This document shows, one piece after another, positions 1 to 7,787 of a stretch of DNA of 64,000 bases. Every line of letters begins with the position of its first letter. Position 1 is the stretch's first letter. Source of the DNA: Streptomyces sp. NBC_01306 (lineage in GTDB: Bacteria > Actinomycetota > Actinomycetes > Streptomycetales > Streptomycetaceae); the NCBI RefSeq assembly GCF_026340465.1, contig NZ_JAPEPC010000001.1:4779001-4843000 (forward strand), written 5' to 3'. Position numbers and translations under genes: made by a program. The notes below the pieces were generated by a model. That model was not told where the DNA came from. It made no database searches and saw only the letters and a program-made list of their open reading frames with translations.

Positions 1-1
1 C

Positions 2-178
2 GACCTCCGGCTGACCATCGGCACGCGCCTCGATGTTTCTGATGAGGGCGGGCCCGATGACGACGCTGTCGGCGGGCTGTACCGGCTCCCGGACGACGAC
101 CCCCGCAAGCCGATGGTGATGGCCTACCTCTGGCTCGGCGCCCTCCAGGAAACCCTCGTCGAGACCCTGATGCCGTAA
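2..178 (+). CDS. C-terminal fragment of an unknown protein (cut by window start)
   Basis: An open frame runs in from the window edge and ends at TAA 176-178. The 58 visible residues end in a hydrophobic helix-like stretch (MAYLWLGALQETLVETLMP) after an acidic, Asp-rich segment. Codon usage is typical of Streptomyces, with G or C at nearly every third position, which supports real coding. The upstream part is outside the window and I recognise no family from this tail. Confidence 0.45.
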   Translation, partial: DLRLTIGTRLDVSDEGGPDDDAVGGLYRLPDDDPRKPMVMAYLWLGALQETLVETLMP

Positions 179-510
179 GGCGCCTTCGCCGGGCTCCGAC
201 CGGATCACCGTCCGCTCAAAGGACGCTCAAATCCGGATAACGATGACGTCACCGTGGCGGGCTATTTTGCTCCGCCCGGTGTTTTTCGTCCGGTTCTTCC
301 AGTGGCGTGAGTCACATTTGGCCGGGATGATCTCTGATGCCGCCGTGATAAATCTTCACGACCGCCCGGGAACACCACCCCCGTTCCCGGGGCCGCCAGT
401 CAGGCCGACCGCCGACAGCACTCCACCATCCGCGGGTTCTGCCCTCCAGGATCGTCACAGTCGATCCGAGCCTCGTCAGGCCGGATCGGCATGGAGAAAG
501 GCGCAACACC
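179..510. other. Intergenic region, no gene seen
   Basis: About 330 bases separate the fragment from the permease. The short open frames here lack Streptomyces codon bias and I see no RNA gene. The permease ribosome-binding site lies at its right end (GGAGAAAGG, 493-501). The permease promoter is presumably in this stretch, but I could not pick a convincing one. Confidence 0.4.
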
Positions 511-1947
511 ATGACCTCAGTGCAGGTCGACAAGGAATACGACGGCAGTGAGGCCGAGGACTCCGAATCGGGCGAGGGATACAAGCGAGGCCTGGGAGCC
601 CGCCAGATCCAGATGATCGCGATCGGCGGCGCCATCGGCACCGGTCTCTTCCTCGGCGCGGGCAAGGCCATCTCGAAGGCCGGGCCGAGTCTCATACTCG
701 CCTACGCCATCGCGGGCCTGGTCATCTTCTTCATCATGCGGGCCCTGGGCGAGCTGCTCATGTACCGCCCGGTCTCCGGCTCCTTCTCCGAATACGCGCG
801 AGAATTCATCGGCCCCTTCGCCGGGTATGTCACCGGCTGGACGTACTGGCTCTTCTGGGTCGTCACCGGGATTACCGAAGTCACCGCAGCAGCCACCTAT
901 ATGACCTACTGGTGGAATATCCCGCAATGGCTCTCCGCGCTGATCTTCACGATCATCCTCTACGGCGTGAACCTGATCTCCGTGAAGCTCTTCGGTGAGC
1001 TGGAGTTCTGGTTCTCGACGGTGAAGGTCACCGCGATCATCGGCATGATCCTGATCTGCGCCGGAATCCTCACCCTCGGCTTCTCCGACGCCGGCGACAC
1101 CGCGAGCGTCACCCACCTCTGGGACCAGGGCGGCTTCTTCCCCAAGGGGATCACCGGCACCCTGATGACCTTGCAGATCGTGATGTTCGCCTTCCTCGCC
1201 GTGGAACTGGTCGGCGTCACCGCGGGGGAGTCCAAGAACCCCAGGAAGGTCCTGCCCAAGGCGATCAACACCGTGCCCTGGCGCATCGCGGTCTTCTACA
1301 TCGGCGCGCTGATCATGATCCTCTCGGTCGTCCCGTGGACCGAGTTCCACCCCGGCATCAGCCCCTTCGTCGCCGCCTTCCAGAAGATGGGCCTGGGCGT
1401 CGGCGCGGGCATCGTCAACTTCGTCGTGCTGACCGCGGCCCTTTCCTCCTGCAACTCCGGCATGTACTCCACCGGCCGGATGCTGCGCGACCTGGCTCTC
1501 AACGGCCAGGGCCCGAAGGCGTTCACCTCCCTGACGAAGAACGGCACCCCGCTGCTGGGCACCACGGTCTCCGCCGCACTGATGCTCGTCGGTGTCTGGA
1601 TCAACTACCAGTGGCCGGGCCAGGCGTTCAACTACGTCGTCTCCTTCGCCACCATCTCCGGTATGTGGGCCTGGATCGTGATCCTCATCTGCCAGATCCG
1701 CTACCGCGCCAAGTCGGACCGCGGCGAGCTCCCGGAGTCCACCTTCCGGGCCCCCGGCGCCCCCTGGACCAGCTGGTTCTCGCTCGCCTTCATAGCCCTG
1801 GTCATCGTGATGATGGGCATCGACAAGGACACCCGCGTCTCGCTGTACGCGGCCCCCTTCTGGGCCGCGCTCCTCGGCGTCACGTACCTGGTGCTGAGGG
1901 CCCGTAACCCGGAAGGCGCGGCCTTCGCCAAGCGGAACAAGAGCTGA
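511..1947 (+). CDS. Amino-acid permease, APC superfamily (AAT family)
   Basis: This 478-residue inner-membrane protein is predicted to import an amino acid by proton symport. The N-terminus (residues about 28-60) carries the family signature GLGARQIQMIAIGGAIGTGLFLG, whose G-A-I-G-T-G core is the unwound substrate-binding part of TM1; about twelve hydrophobic segments follow. A conserved GES..PRK segment sits in the middle, as in GABA, proline and aromatic amino-acid permeases, so the substrate cannot be read from sequence. The start is ATG 511 with a good ribosome-binding site (GGAGAAAGG) upstream. It is followed by a hairpin terminator at 2014-2050, so it is probably monocistronic. Length is normal for the family. 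Confidence 0.9.
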   Translation: MTSVQVDKEYDGSEAEDSESGEGYKRGLGARQIQMIAIGGAIGTGLFLGAGKAISKAGPSLILAYAIAGLVIFFIMRALGELLMYRPVSGSFSEYAREFIGPFAGYVTGWTYWLFWVVTGITEVTAAATYMTYWWNIPQWLSALIFTIILYGVNLISVKLFGELEFWFSTVKVTAIIGMILICAGILTLGFSDAGDTASVTHLWDQGGFFPKGITGTLMTLQIVMFAFLAVELVGVTAGESKNPRKVLPKAINTVPWRIAVFYIGALIMILSVVPWTEFHPGISPFVAAFQKMGLGVGAGIVNFVVLTAALSSCNSGMYSTGRMLRDLALNGQGPKAFTSLTKNGTPLLGTTVSAALMLVGVWINYQWPGQAFNYVVSFATISGMWAWIVILICQIRYRAKSDRGELPESTFRAPGAPWTSWFSLAFIALVIVMMGIDKDTRVSLYAAPFWAALLGVTYLVLRARNPEGAAFAKRNKS

Positions 1948-2013
1948 GCAAGGCTCCGCCAAGCGCTGATCCGGGAGCGATCCCCGCAGATTCCCGGTGC
2001 ATTCTCAGCATGT

Positions 2014-2050
2014 GGGCCGGCCCGTACCGCACTCCGGTACGGACCGGCCC
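2014..2050 (+). terminator. Hairpin terminator after the amino-acid permease
   Basis: GGGCCGGCCCGTACCG (2014-2029) pairs with CGGTACGGACCGGCCC (2035-2050) across a five-base loop, with one internal mismatch. It lies 66 bases after the permease stop and just before the promoter of the next gene. No U-tract follows, as is usual in Streptomyces. Confidence 0.65.
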
Positions 2051-2057
2051 CTCTGCT

Positions 2058-2063
2058 TATCCT
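2058..2063 (+). promoter_or_regulatory. Leaderless -10 element (TATCCT) of the JAMM protease gene
   Basis: TATCCT ends seven bases before ATG 2071 and no ribosome-binding site is visible, which is the layout of leaderless Streptomyces genes. The same spacing recurs at other genes of this window. Confidence 0.5.
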
Positions 2064-2070
2064 GAACGGC

Positions 2071-2487
2071 ATGCTGACCCTTACCCAGGCCCTGTACGAC
2101 CAGATCGTGGCGCACGCCCGCGCCGACCACCCCGACGAGGCGTGCGGAATAGTGGCGGGCCCGGAGGGCTCCGGCCGCCCCGAGCGGTTCATCCCGATGC
2201 TCAACGCCGCGCGCTCGCCCACGTTCTACGAGTTCGACTCGGCGGACCTGCTGAAGCTCTACCGGGACCTGGACGACCGCGACGAGGAACCGGTGATCGT
2301 CTACCACTCGCACACCGCGACCGAGGCGTACCCGTCGCGTACGGACATCACCTATGCGAACGAGCCCGGCGCGCACTACGTCCTCGTCTCCACCGCCGAC
2401 ACCGACGAGGCTGGACCCTTCCAGTTCCGCTCGTACCGCATCGCCGACGGCGTGGTCACCGAGGAGGAAGTGACCGTCGTTCCGTAG
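2071..2487 (+). CDS. mec: JAMM/MPN metalloprotease, Mec-like (M67 family)
   Basis: This 138-residue zinc protease has the full JAMM motif: Glu23 in DEACG, His79 and His81 in YHSHT, then seven residues to Ser89 and Asp92. In Mycobacterium tuberculosis the homologue Mec+ releases cysteine from the CysO-cysteine adduct. The same mec, cysO, cysM order is found here, so the assignment to the sulfur-carrier cysteine pathway is strong. The cytosolic protein has no signal peptide. The start at 2071 is favoured by a leaderless -10 box seven bases upstream. A second possible role is trimming the C-terminal Met-Val from the CysO homologue (see the cysO entry); that is my inference. Confidence 0.88.
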   Translation: MLTLTQALYDQIVAHARADHPDEACGIVAGPEGSGRPERFIPMLNAARSPTFYEFDSADLLKLYRDLDDRDEEPVIVYHSHTATEAYPSRTDITYANEPGAHYVLVSTADTDEAGPFQFRSYRIADGVVTEEEVTVVP

Positions 2488-2581
2488 CCGGCCCACCCGA
2501 CTGTCCGGCAGTCGGACACATTGATCCCGGATACCGAGACTGCCTCTCGGTTCGCGGGGTGGGAATCGATACGATGAGCCC

Positions 2582-2746
2582 ATGGTTTCCCATGACGTGA
2601 GCGAAAAGACGCCGGGCGCGACGCCCGTCACGCTGCGCTCCGCGTCCACGCTCTTGCTGGGAGCCTTTGGATGTGGAGCCGCCCGGCTGCACGTCGACCT
2701 GTGCCGCCTCGACAGCGCAATCTGTCCGCGCCGCGCTGCCGTCTGA
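2582..2746 (+). CDS. Putative leader peptide upstream of cysO
   Basis: A 54-codon frame begins MVSHDVSEKTPG and contains RLHVDLCRLDSAIC. I recognise this from a widespread family of short Streptomyces putative leader peptides that precede sulfur and cysteine genes and carry paired cysteine codons in an R-L-H-V-D-L-C-R-L core. It lies between mec and cysO and ends 98 bases before cysO. By analogy with cysteine-responsive leader peptides in actinobacteria, ribosome stalling at the two late cysteine codons would couple cysteine shortage to expression of cysO-cysM. Function here is inferred; the match is from memory, not a search. A start at the upstream ATG 2574 is out of frame. Confidence 0.6.
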   Translation: MVSHDVSEKTPGATPVTLRSASTLLLGAFGCGAARLHVDLCRLDSAICPRRAAV

Positions 2747-2844
2747 GCCGCGGCCCCGCGTAAGCACCCCGCACCACCACCGGCATTACCGGCACCACGC
2801 GCGCTGCCGCGCCCTCCGCCTCACCATCCGACAGGAGCCCAGCC

Positions 2845-3123
2845 ATGGCCATCGAGGTCCGCATCCCGACCATCCTCCGCACCTACACCGACGGCGCCAA
2901 GGCCGTCGAAGGCAGCGGTGACACCCTCGCCGCCCTGCTCGCCGACCTCGAAACCCGGCACAACGGCATCCGCGAGCGCATCGTCGACGGCGAGCAGCTC
3001 CGCCGCTTCGTCAACGTCTACCTCAACGACGAGGACGTCCGCTTCCTCGACGGCATCTCCACCAAGCTGGCCGACGGCGACAGCGTCACGATCCTTCCGG
3101 CCGTGGCCGGCGGCATGGTCTGA
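2845..3123 (+). CDS. cysO: CysO-like sulfur carrier protein (MoaD/ThiS fold)
   Basis: This 92-residue ubiquitin-fold carrier ends VAGGMV. Carriers of this family are adenylated and thiocarboxylated at a C-terminal Gly-Gly, and the thiocarboxylate is passed to O-phosphoserine by CysM to build cysteine. The tail here has two residues (Met-Val) after the Gly-Gly, so the protein should need processing before it can be activated; the JAMM protease gene 360 bases upstream is the obvious candidate. A good ribosome-binding site (GACAGGAGCC) precedes ATG 2845. The stop is only eight bases before cysM, so the two are cotranscribed. Confidence 0.88.
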   Translation: MAIEVRIPTILRTYTDGAKAVEGSGDTLAALLADLETRHNGIRERIVDGEQLRRFVNVYLNDEDVRFLDGISTKLADGDSVTILPAVAGGMV

Positions 3124-3131
3124 GCCCCCTG

Positions 3132-4082
3132 ATGCGATACGACTCCCCGCTCGCGGCGGTGGGCAACACCCCGCTCGTACGGCTCCCGCGCCTGTCCCCG
3201 TCGGACGACGTCCGGATCTGGGCCAAGCTGGAGGACCGCAACCCGACCGGATCGATCAAGGACCGCCCCGCGCTCCACATGGTCGAACAGGCCGAGAAGG
3301 ACGGCCGGTTGACCCCCGGCTGCACCATCCTGGAGCCCACGTCCGGCAACACCGGCATCTCGCTCGCCATGGCGGCCAGGCTCAAGGGCTACCGCATCGT
3401 CTGCGTCATGCCGGAGAACACCTCGCAGGAACGCCGTGACCTGCTCACCATGTGGGGCGCGGAGATCATCTCCTCACCGGCGGCCGGCGGATCCAACACG
3501 GCGGTACGCGTCGCCAAGGAGCTCGCAGCCGAGCACCCCGACTGGGTGATGCTCTACCAGTACGGAAACCCGGACAACGCGGGCGCGCACTACGCGACCA
3601 CCGGCCCGGAGATCCTCGCCGACCTGCCGTCCATCACCCACTTCGTGGCAGGCCTCGGCACCACCGGCACCCTCATGGGCGTCGGCCGCTATCTGCGCGA
3701 GAACGTCCAGGACATCAGCATCGTCGCCGCCGAACCGCGCTACGACGACCTGGTCTACGGCCTGCGGAACCTGGACGAGGGCTTCGTCCCCGAGCTGTAC
3801 GACGCAACAGTGCTCACCACCCGCTTCTCGGTGGGCAGCGCGGACGCGGTGACCCGCACCCGTGAACTGCTCCAGCAGGAGGGCATCTTCGCGGGCGTCT
3901 CGACCGGCGCGGCGCTCCACGCGGCGATCGGCGTCGGGAAGAAGGCCGTCAAGGCGGGAACCCCGGCGGACATCGTCTTCGTCGTGGCGGACGGCGGCTG
4001 GAAGTACCTGTCGACCGGCGTCTACACCGCCCCCACAACGGAAGCGGCCATCGAAACGCTCCAGGGCCAGCTCTGGGCGTAG
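3132..4082 (+). CDS. cysM: Cysteine synthase, CysM-like (PLP-dependent, CysO-linked)
   Basis: This 316-residue fold-type II PLP enzyme has the Schiff-base lysine at about residue 43 (NPTGSIKDR), the substrate loop TSGNTG and the phosphate-binding GTTGT loop. It should make cysteine from an activated serine. Its position directly after cysO and mec matches the M. tuberculosis pathway in which CysM uses O-phosphoserine and thiocarboxylated CysO rather than O-acetylserine and free sulfide. The substrate preference is inferred from this context. Length is normal. It ends at a strong terminator shared with the converging gene. Confidence 0.9.
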   Translation: MRYDSPLAAVGNTPLVRLPRLSPSDDVRIWAKLEDRNPTGSIKDRPALHMVEQAEKDGRLTPGCTILEPTSGNTGISLAMAARLKGYRIVCVMPENTSQERRDLLTMWGAEIISSPAAGGSNTAVRVAKELAAEHPDWVMLYQYGNPDNAGAHYATTGPEILADLPSITHFVAGLGTTGTLMGVGRYLRENVQDISIVAAEPRYDDLVYGLRNLDEGFVPELYDATVLTTRFSVGSADAVTRTRELLQQEGIFAGVSTGAALHAAIGVGKKAVKAGTPADIVFVVADGGWKYLSTGVYTAPTTEAAIETLQGQLWA

Positions 4083-4138
4083 CAACAGACCGGCTCCGGG
4101 CGTAGCACCAGGGCCGGCTCCCGGCGCAGGAGACACGA

Positions 4139-4177
4139 GGGCGGCGGCCCGGACCGGGGAGGTCCGGGCCGCCGCCC
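4139..4177. terminator. Strong bidirectional hairpin between cysM and the PemK-like gene
   Basis: A perfect stem of about 17 base pairs, GGGCGGCGGCCCGGACC at 4139-4155 paired with 4161-4177, has a five-base loop (GGGGA). It lies between two convergent genes (ends at 4082 and 4199), so it can terminate both. Confidence 0.8.
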
Positions 4178-4198
4178 GCCGCTCACTGTCCACCACGC

Positions 4199-4696
4199 CT
4201 ACCCCGCCAGATGCCGCACCCGGTCCCACACCGCCGGGTCCACATCGCCCGCCCACCGGCGGAACTCCCGCACCCGGACATCCCGCAGCTCGTCCGTCTC
4301 CAGAAAGCTCTGCCGGTCCCGCGCATCGCCCACAGCCCCCGCCGGCAGCGCGATCACCCCGGGCCGCTCCTCATGGTGCTTACTGGTGATCTTGGCGACG
4401 ACGGCCGCGTCACCTCGTACCGAGAGCACCAGACACGGCCGGTCCTTGCCGCCCGGCCCGTCCTCGTACGGCACCAGCGCCCACCAGATCTCGCCCGCCC
4501 GCGGCACCCGCCCGGGCCGCCCGGCCCGCTTCCGCGGCCGCCCCGCCGGCGCCCGCGGCTCCCGGCCCCCGGCCCGCCCCGGCGGACGCTGCCGCCCCCG
4601 CTGCCGGCGCCCGCCGCGCGCCCGCCCGTCGACGACCGAGGCGACCAGGGCAATCAGCACCACAGCTATCAGCGCCAGCAACCACGTCGTATCCAT
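4199..4696 (-). CDS. Membrane-anchored PemK/MazF-like protein
   Basis: The 165-residue product starts with a transmembrane segment (TTWLLALIAVVLIALVASVV, residues 3-22), then a long Arg/Pro/Gly-rich linker to about residue 65, then a PemK/MazF-type SH3-barrel: GEIWWALVPYEDG, KDRPCLVLS, and a C-terminal FRRWAGDVDPAVWDRV. MazF/PemK toxins are ribosome-independent mRNA interferases. No antitoxin gene lies next to it and the N-terminal anchor is unlike classical toxins, so it may be a domesticated protein with another role. The start ATG 4696 is preceded at seven bases by TACGGT, a leaderless promoter box. The much longer open frame reaching back to 5869 is antisense to an MBL gene and is spurious. 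Confidence 0.75.
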   Translation of the reverse strand: MDTTWLLALIAVVLIALVASVVDGRARGGRRQRGRQRPPGRAGGREPRAPAGRPRKRAGRPGRVPRAGEIWWALVPYEDGPGGKDRPCLVLSVRGDAAVVAKITSKHHEERPGVIALPAGAVGDARDRQSFLETDELRDVRVREFRRWAGDVDPAVWDRVRHLAG

Positions 4697-4703
4697 ACCC
4701 AGG

Positions 4704-4709
4704 ACCGTA
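4704..4709 (-). promoter_or_regulatory. Leaderless -10 element (TACGGT) of the PemK-like gene
   Basis: On the minus strand TACGGT is followed by seven bases and then ATG 4696, with no ribosome-binding site. The identical hexamer and spacing occur before the SEC-C gene at 60039. Confidence 0.5.
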
Positions 4710-4918
4710 CCGGTGCGGCCCCGAGCCCCCTGCGCCCCGCCGCAAGCAGGCCCGCAGAGCCGCCCCGCCCACCCGAACCGGTGACAGCACAGGTGAGTTC
4801 CCCCACAACGGCGTCCTGTGAAGGAGCGGCCACCGCTCCCGCGCCTTAGGCTCGACGGACCGCTTCGGCGTCCTGCCGGGCGTGCGGGGCCCGGCCCGTC
4901 CACGGAGGTTCCCACTCC

Positions 4919-5671
4919 ATGAAGCTCACCGTCGTCGGCTGCTCGGGGTCGTTCCCATCCGCGGAATCGGCCTGTTCGAGCTACCTCGTAGAGGCCGACG
5001 GCTTCCGGCTGCTCCTCGACATGGGCAATGGCGCCCTCGGCGAGCTGCAGCACTACTGCGGTCTCTACGACCTCGACGCCATCTTCCTCAGCCATCTCCA
5101 CTCGGACCACTGCATCGACATGTGCGCGTACTTCGTCGCGCGCTACTACCGGCACGACGGCGGGCGCTGCCCCGCGATCCCGGTGTACGCGCCCGAGGGC
5201 GCGGCGGAACGCCTGACCACGGCGTACGCGGACACACCGTCCTCCTCGTCGATGGGCGAGGTCTTCGACTTCCGCACCCTGAAATCCGCCTCCTTCGACA
5301 TCGGCCCGTTCTCGGTGCGCACCGAGAAGGTCTGCCACCCGGTCGAGTCCTATGCCATCCGGCTCGAACACGGCGGCGGCTCCCTCACCTACTCCGGGGA
5401 CACGGGCGTCTGCGACCCGCTGCACGAACTGGCCGTGGGCGCCGACCTGTTCCTCTGCGAGGCGTCCTTCACGCACGGCAAGGAGGACGTCGCCGACGTC
5501 CACCTCGACGGCCGCGAGGCCGGCGCACACGCGGCACGCGCCGGGGTGGGCCGCATGGTGCTGACCCACATCCCGCCGTGGACGGACGCCAAACGCAATC
5601 TGGCGGACGCGCAGGCGGTGTACGACGGGCCGGTGGAGCTGGCCAGGCCGGGTGCGGTGTACGAGATCTGA
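4919..5671 (+). CDS. MBL-fold metallohydrolase
   Basis: This 250-residue beta-lactamase-fold hydrolase has the zinc motif His59-x-His61-x-Asp63-His64 (SHLHSDHCID), a later His in KVCHPVES, Asp in YSGDTGVCD and the final His in VLTHIPPW, so both metal sites look complete. The overall layout is that of RNase Z-like and cyclic-nucleotide phosphodiesterase-like MBL proteins found near rph in many Streptomyces genomes, but the natural substrate is unknown. ATG 4919 has a clear ribosome-binding site (CGGAGG). It is transcribed rightward and converges with the PTS gene at 7020-5758. Confidence 0.85.
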   Translation: MKLTVVGCSGSFPSAESACSSYLVEADGFRLLLDMGNGALGELQHYCGLYDLDAIFLSHLHSDHCIDMCAYFVARYYRHDGGRCPAIPVYAPEGAAERLTTAYADTPSSSSMGEVFDFRTLKSASFDIGPFSVRTEKVCHPVESYAIRLEHGGGSLTYSGDTGVCDPLHELAVGADLFLCEASFTHGKEDVADVHLDGREAGAHAARAGVGRMVLTHIPPWTDAKRNLADAQAVYDGPVELARPGAVYEI

Positions 5672-5757
5672 CCCGCGGCGGGCACGCGGAGCGGGGCCCG
5701 GAAGGGGAGCTGGGCCCAGAACCGGGGCTTTTCCGGGACCCGCGGGCGTCCCGCCGG

Positions 5758-7020
5758 TCACGCCTTGGTGACGTCGTCGACGTCCTCTTCCGGCTCGCGC
5801 CCCGGCGTCATCACATTGAACTTGGTGATCACGAACCGGAAGACCACGTAGTACACCACCGCGAAGCACAGGCCGATCGGGATGATCAGCCAGGGCTTCG
5901 TATCGAGGTGCCAGTTGATGACGTAGTCGATCAGTCCGGCCGAGAAGCTGAACCCCGCATGGACCCCCAGGGCCCAGGTGATGCCCATCGACGCACCGGT
6001 CAGCAGCGCGTGCAGCCCGTACAGCAGCGGCGCGGCGAACATGAACGAGAACTCCAGCGGCTCGGTCACCCCGGTCACGAACGACGTCAGCGCGACCGAG
6101 ATCATCAGGCCCATGACCTGCTTGCGCCGCTCCGGGCGCGCGCAGTGCGCGATGGCCAGGGCCGCCGCGGGCAGACCGAACATCATGATCGGGAAGAAGC
6201 CCGACATGAACTGCCCGGCGGACGGGTCGCCCGCGAAGAAGCGGGTCAGGTCGCCCTGCACCCCGGTGCCGTCGGGCTTGGTGTAACTGCCCGCCTGGAA
6301 CCAGAAGAACGTGTTCAGGAACTGGTGCATACCGATCGGGATGAGCAGCCGGTTCGCCACACCGAAGATCGCCGCACCCCAGGCGCCCAGATCGATCAGA
6401 TGCTTGGCGAACCAGGTCAGCGCGTCACCGACCGGCTGCCAGAGCAGCCCGAACACCACACCCAGCACGGCACAGATGAAGGCCATCAGGATCGGTACGA
6501 GGCGCCGGCCGTTGAAGAAGCCCAGCCAGTCGACCAGCCGGGTGCGGTGGAACCGCTGCCAGACGATCGCGGTCAGCAGCCCGATGAGGATGCCGCCGAG
6601 GACCCCCGGATTCTGTGGCATCCCGGCCGGAAGCGCCTTCGTCACCGTTCCGCCGATCGGGAACGCGCCCAGGACACCGTGGTAGACGAGGAATCCGGCG
6701 ACCGCGGCCAGCGCCGTCGAGCCGTCCGACTTCTTCGCGAAGCCGATCGCGACACCGATACAGAAAAGGAGCGGCAGACCGAACGCACCGTCAAGGATCG
6801 CATTGCCGCCCGCGAGGAAGACCTTGGCCGTCTTGTCCCAGAAGGCGCCGTGCAGATACGCGGTGAAGAGGTTGCCGAGGCTGACGAGCAGACCAGCCGC
6901 GGGCAGCACCGCGACGGGCAGCTGCAAACTGCGGCCGACCTTCTGCAGGCCCTGGAAAAGGCCGTTCCACCACTTCTTCGCCGGTGGTGTCTGTGGCACG
7001 GCCGCGCTGCTGGTGCTCAT
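5758..7020 (-). CDS. nagE2: PTS EIIC permease for N-acetylglucosamine/glucose
   Basis: This 420-residue membrane protein has the EIIC glucose-family fold with about ten hydrophobic segments; signatures include LPVAVLPAAGLL near the N-terminus, the IGMHQFLNTFFW segment and the GVTEPLEFSFMF loop, which binds the sugar. It lacks fused EIIB and EIIA domains, so it depends on the separate EIIB encoded divergently at 7250. The pair matches nagE2 and nagF of S. coelicolor, which import N-acetylglucosamine and link to development through DasR. I could not find a convincing DasR operator in the 229-base intergenic region. ATG 7020 has an AGGAGGAC ribosome-binding site. Confidence 0.9.
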   Translation of the reverse strand: MSTSSAAVPQTPPAKKWWNGLFQGLQKVGRSLQLPVAVLPAAGLLVSLGNLFTAYLHGAFWDKTAKVFLAGGNAILDGAFGLPLLFCIGVAIGFAKKSDGSTALAAVAGFLVYHGVLGAFPIGGTVTKALPAGMPQNPGVLGGILIGLLTAIVWQRFHRTRLVDWLGFFNGRRLVPILMAFICAVLGVVFGLLWQPVGDALTWFAKHLIDLGAWGAAIFGVANRLLIPIGMHQFLNTFFWFQAGSYTKPDGTGVQGDLTRFFAGDPSAGQFMSGFFPIMMFGLPAAALAIAHCARPERRKQVMGLMISVALTSFVTGVTEPLEFSFMFAAPLLYGLHALLTGASMGITWALGVHAGFSFSAGLIDYVINWHLDTKPWLIIPIGLCFAVVYYVVFRFVITKFNVMTPGREPEEDVDDVTKA

Positions 7021-7249
7021 TCGGCGTCCTCCTGGCGTCGGCCCTGCTGGTGGTCGCCGTATATGGCTGCGGACCAGCTACGGCGCGATCAGATGCTGTG
7101 CCCCGGGCGCTGCACCAGTGATCGCCATCTTCCGAGGCGGCGCGGTGGCACGCCCGTATAAGGGGGCCAATCGTGCGTTACCTTGACGAAACGGACCGGA
7201 GCGCCGGGCCGCCAGGAACACTGCCGCCAAGAACACTCAGGAGTCAGGC

Positions 7250-7483
7250 ATGGCCACTAAGGCTGAGAAGATCGTCGCGGGGCTCGGCGGCCTCGACAAC
7301 ATCGAAGAGATCGAGGGCTGCATCACCCGGCTGCGCACCGAGGTGAAGGACGCCTCCCTCGTGGACGAAGCCGCGCTCAAGGCCGCAGGCGCCCACGGCG
7401 TGGTCAAGATGGGCACCGCGATCCAGGTCGTCATCGGCACGGACGCCGACCCCATCGCGGCGGACATCGAGGACATGATGTGA
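7250..7483 (+). CDS. nagF: PTS EIIB component, NagF-like
   Basis: This 77-residue soluble protein is a stand-alone EIIB domain of the glucose family. The phosphorylated cysteine is Cys24 in EGCITRLR, the hallmark of the family, and the HGVVKMG segment near residue 50 matches the conserved core. It takes phosphate from EIIA and passes it to sugar bound by the divergent EIIC. A ribosome-binding site (CAGGAG) precedes ATG 7250. It sits next to rph-rdgB as in S. coelicolor. Confidence 0.9.
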   Translation: MATKAEKIVAGLGGLDNIEEIEGCITRLRTEVKDASLVDEAALKAAGAHGVVKMGTAIQVVIGTDADPIAADIEDMM

Positions 7484-7532
7484 ACGGCTGAGACGCCGAC
7501 GCCCGGGACCGGCAACGGGCCCCGCCTTCAAC

Positions 7533-7752
7533 ATCCGGCCCCGGGCAATCCTCCCGACCACCGGCCCCGGGTCTCTCTCTCCCTGCCAACGGCCCTGGGC
7601 CTCCTCCCGCCACCGGCCCTGGGCCCCCGCCCCGCCACCGGTCCCGGCCCCTCGCCCCATCACCGCCCCCGGCCCCCGCCCCACCACCGGCCCGGGCTCT
7701 CTCCCTGCCACCGGCCCCCGGGCCTCCTCCCCCCCCACCGGTCCCGGGCGGG
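7533..7752. repeat. About nine imperfect direct repeats, period about 25 bp
   Basis: The core C-C-A-C-C-G-G-C-C-C-Y-G-G-G recurs roughly every 24-27 bases between nagF and rph, separated by pyrimidine-rich spacers (TCTCTCTC, CCTCCTCCC). The strand asymmetry is striking: the plus strand is almost purely C with little G in the spacers. No gene is present; the minus-strand frame through it encodes only Gly-Arg-Pro repeats. Confidence 0.75.
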
Positions 7753-7774
7753 CGTCCCTCCCCACCGTGGCCGA

Positions 7775-7780
7775 TAGGCT
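7775..7780 (+). promoter_or_regulatory. Leaderless -10 element (TAGGCT) of rph
   Basis: TAGGCT ends seven bases before ATG 7788. This favours 7788 over the in-frame GTG at 7767 as the true start. Confidence 0.5.
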
Positions 7781-7787
7781 CGGCCCC

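Noticed and set aside
4697..5869. Upstream extension of the minus-strand PemK-like frame (to 556 residues)
   Set aside because: It is antisense to the MBL hydrolase and to intergenic DNA, rich in Arg/Gly/Ala as expected from a G/C-rich shadow frame; the real start is ATG 4696.
7021..7249. DasR operator in the nagE2-nagF divergent promoter
   Set aside because: Knowledge of S. coelicolor predicts a dre palindrome here, but no stretch resembles the ACTGGTCTAGACCAGT-type consensus closely enough; TGCTGGTGGTC alone is too weak.
7533..7752. CRISPR array
   Set aside because: Repeats are too degenerate, spacers are similar low-complexity pyrimidine runs, and no cas gene is present. The repeats at 30206-30303 and 62813-62871 are true tandem repeats without spacers.
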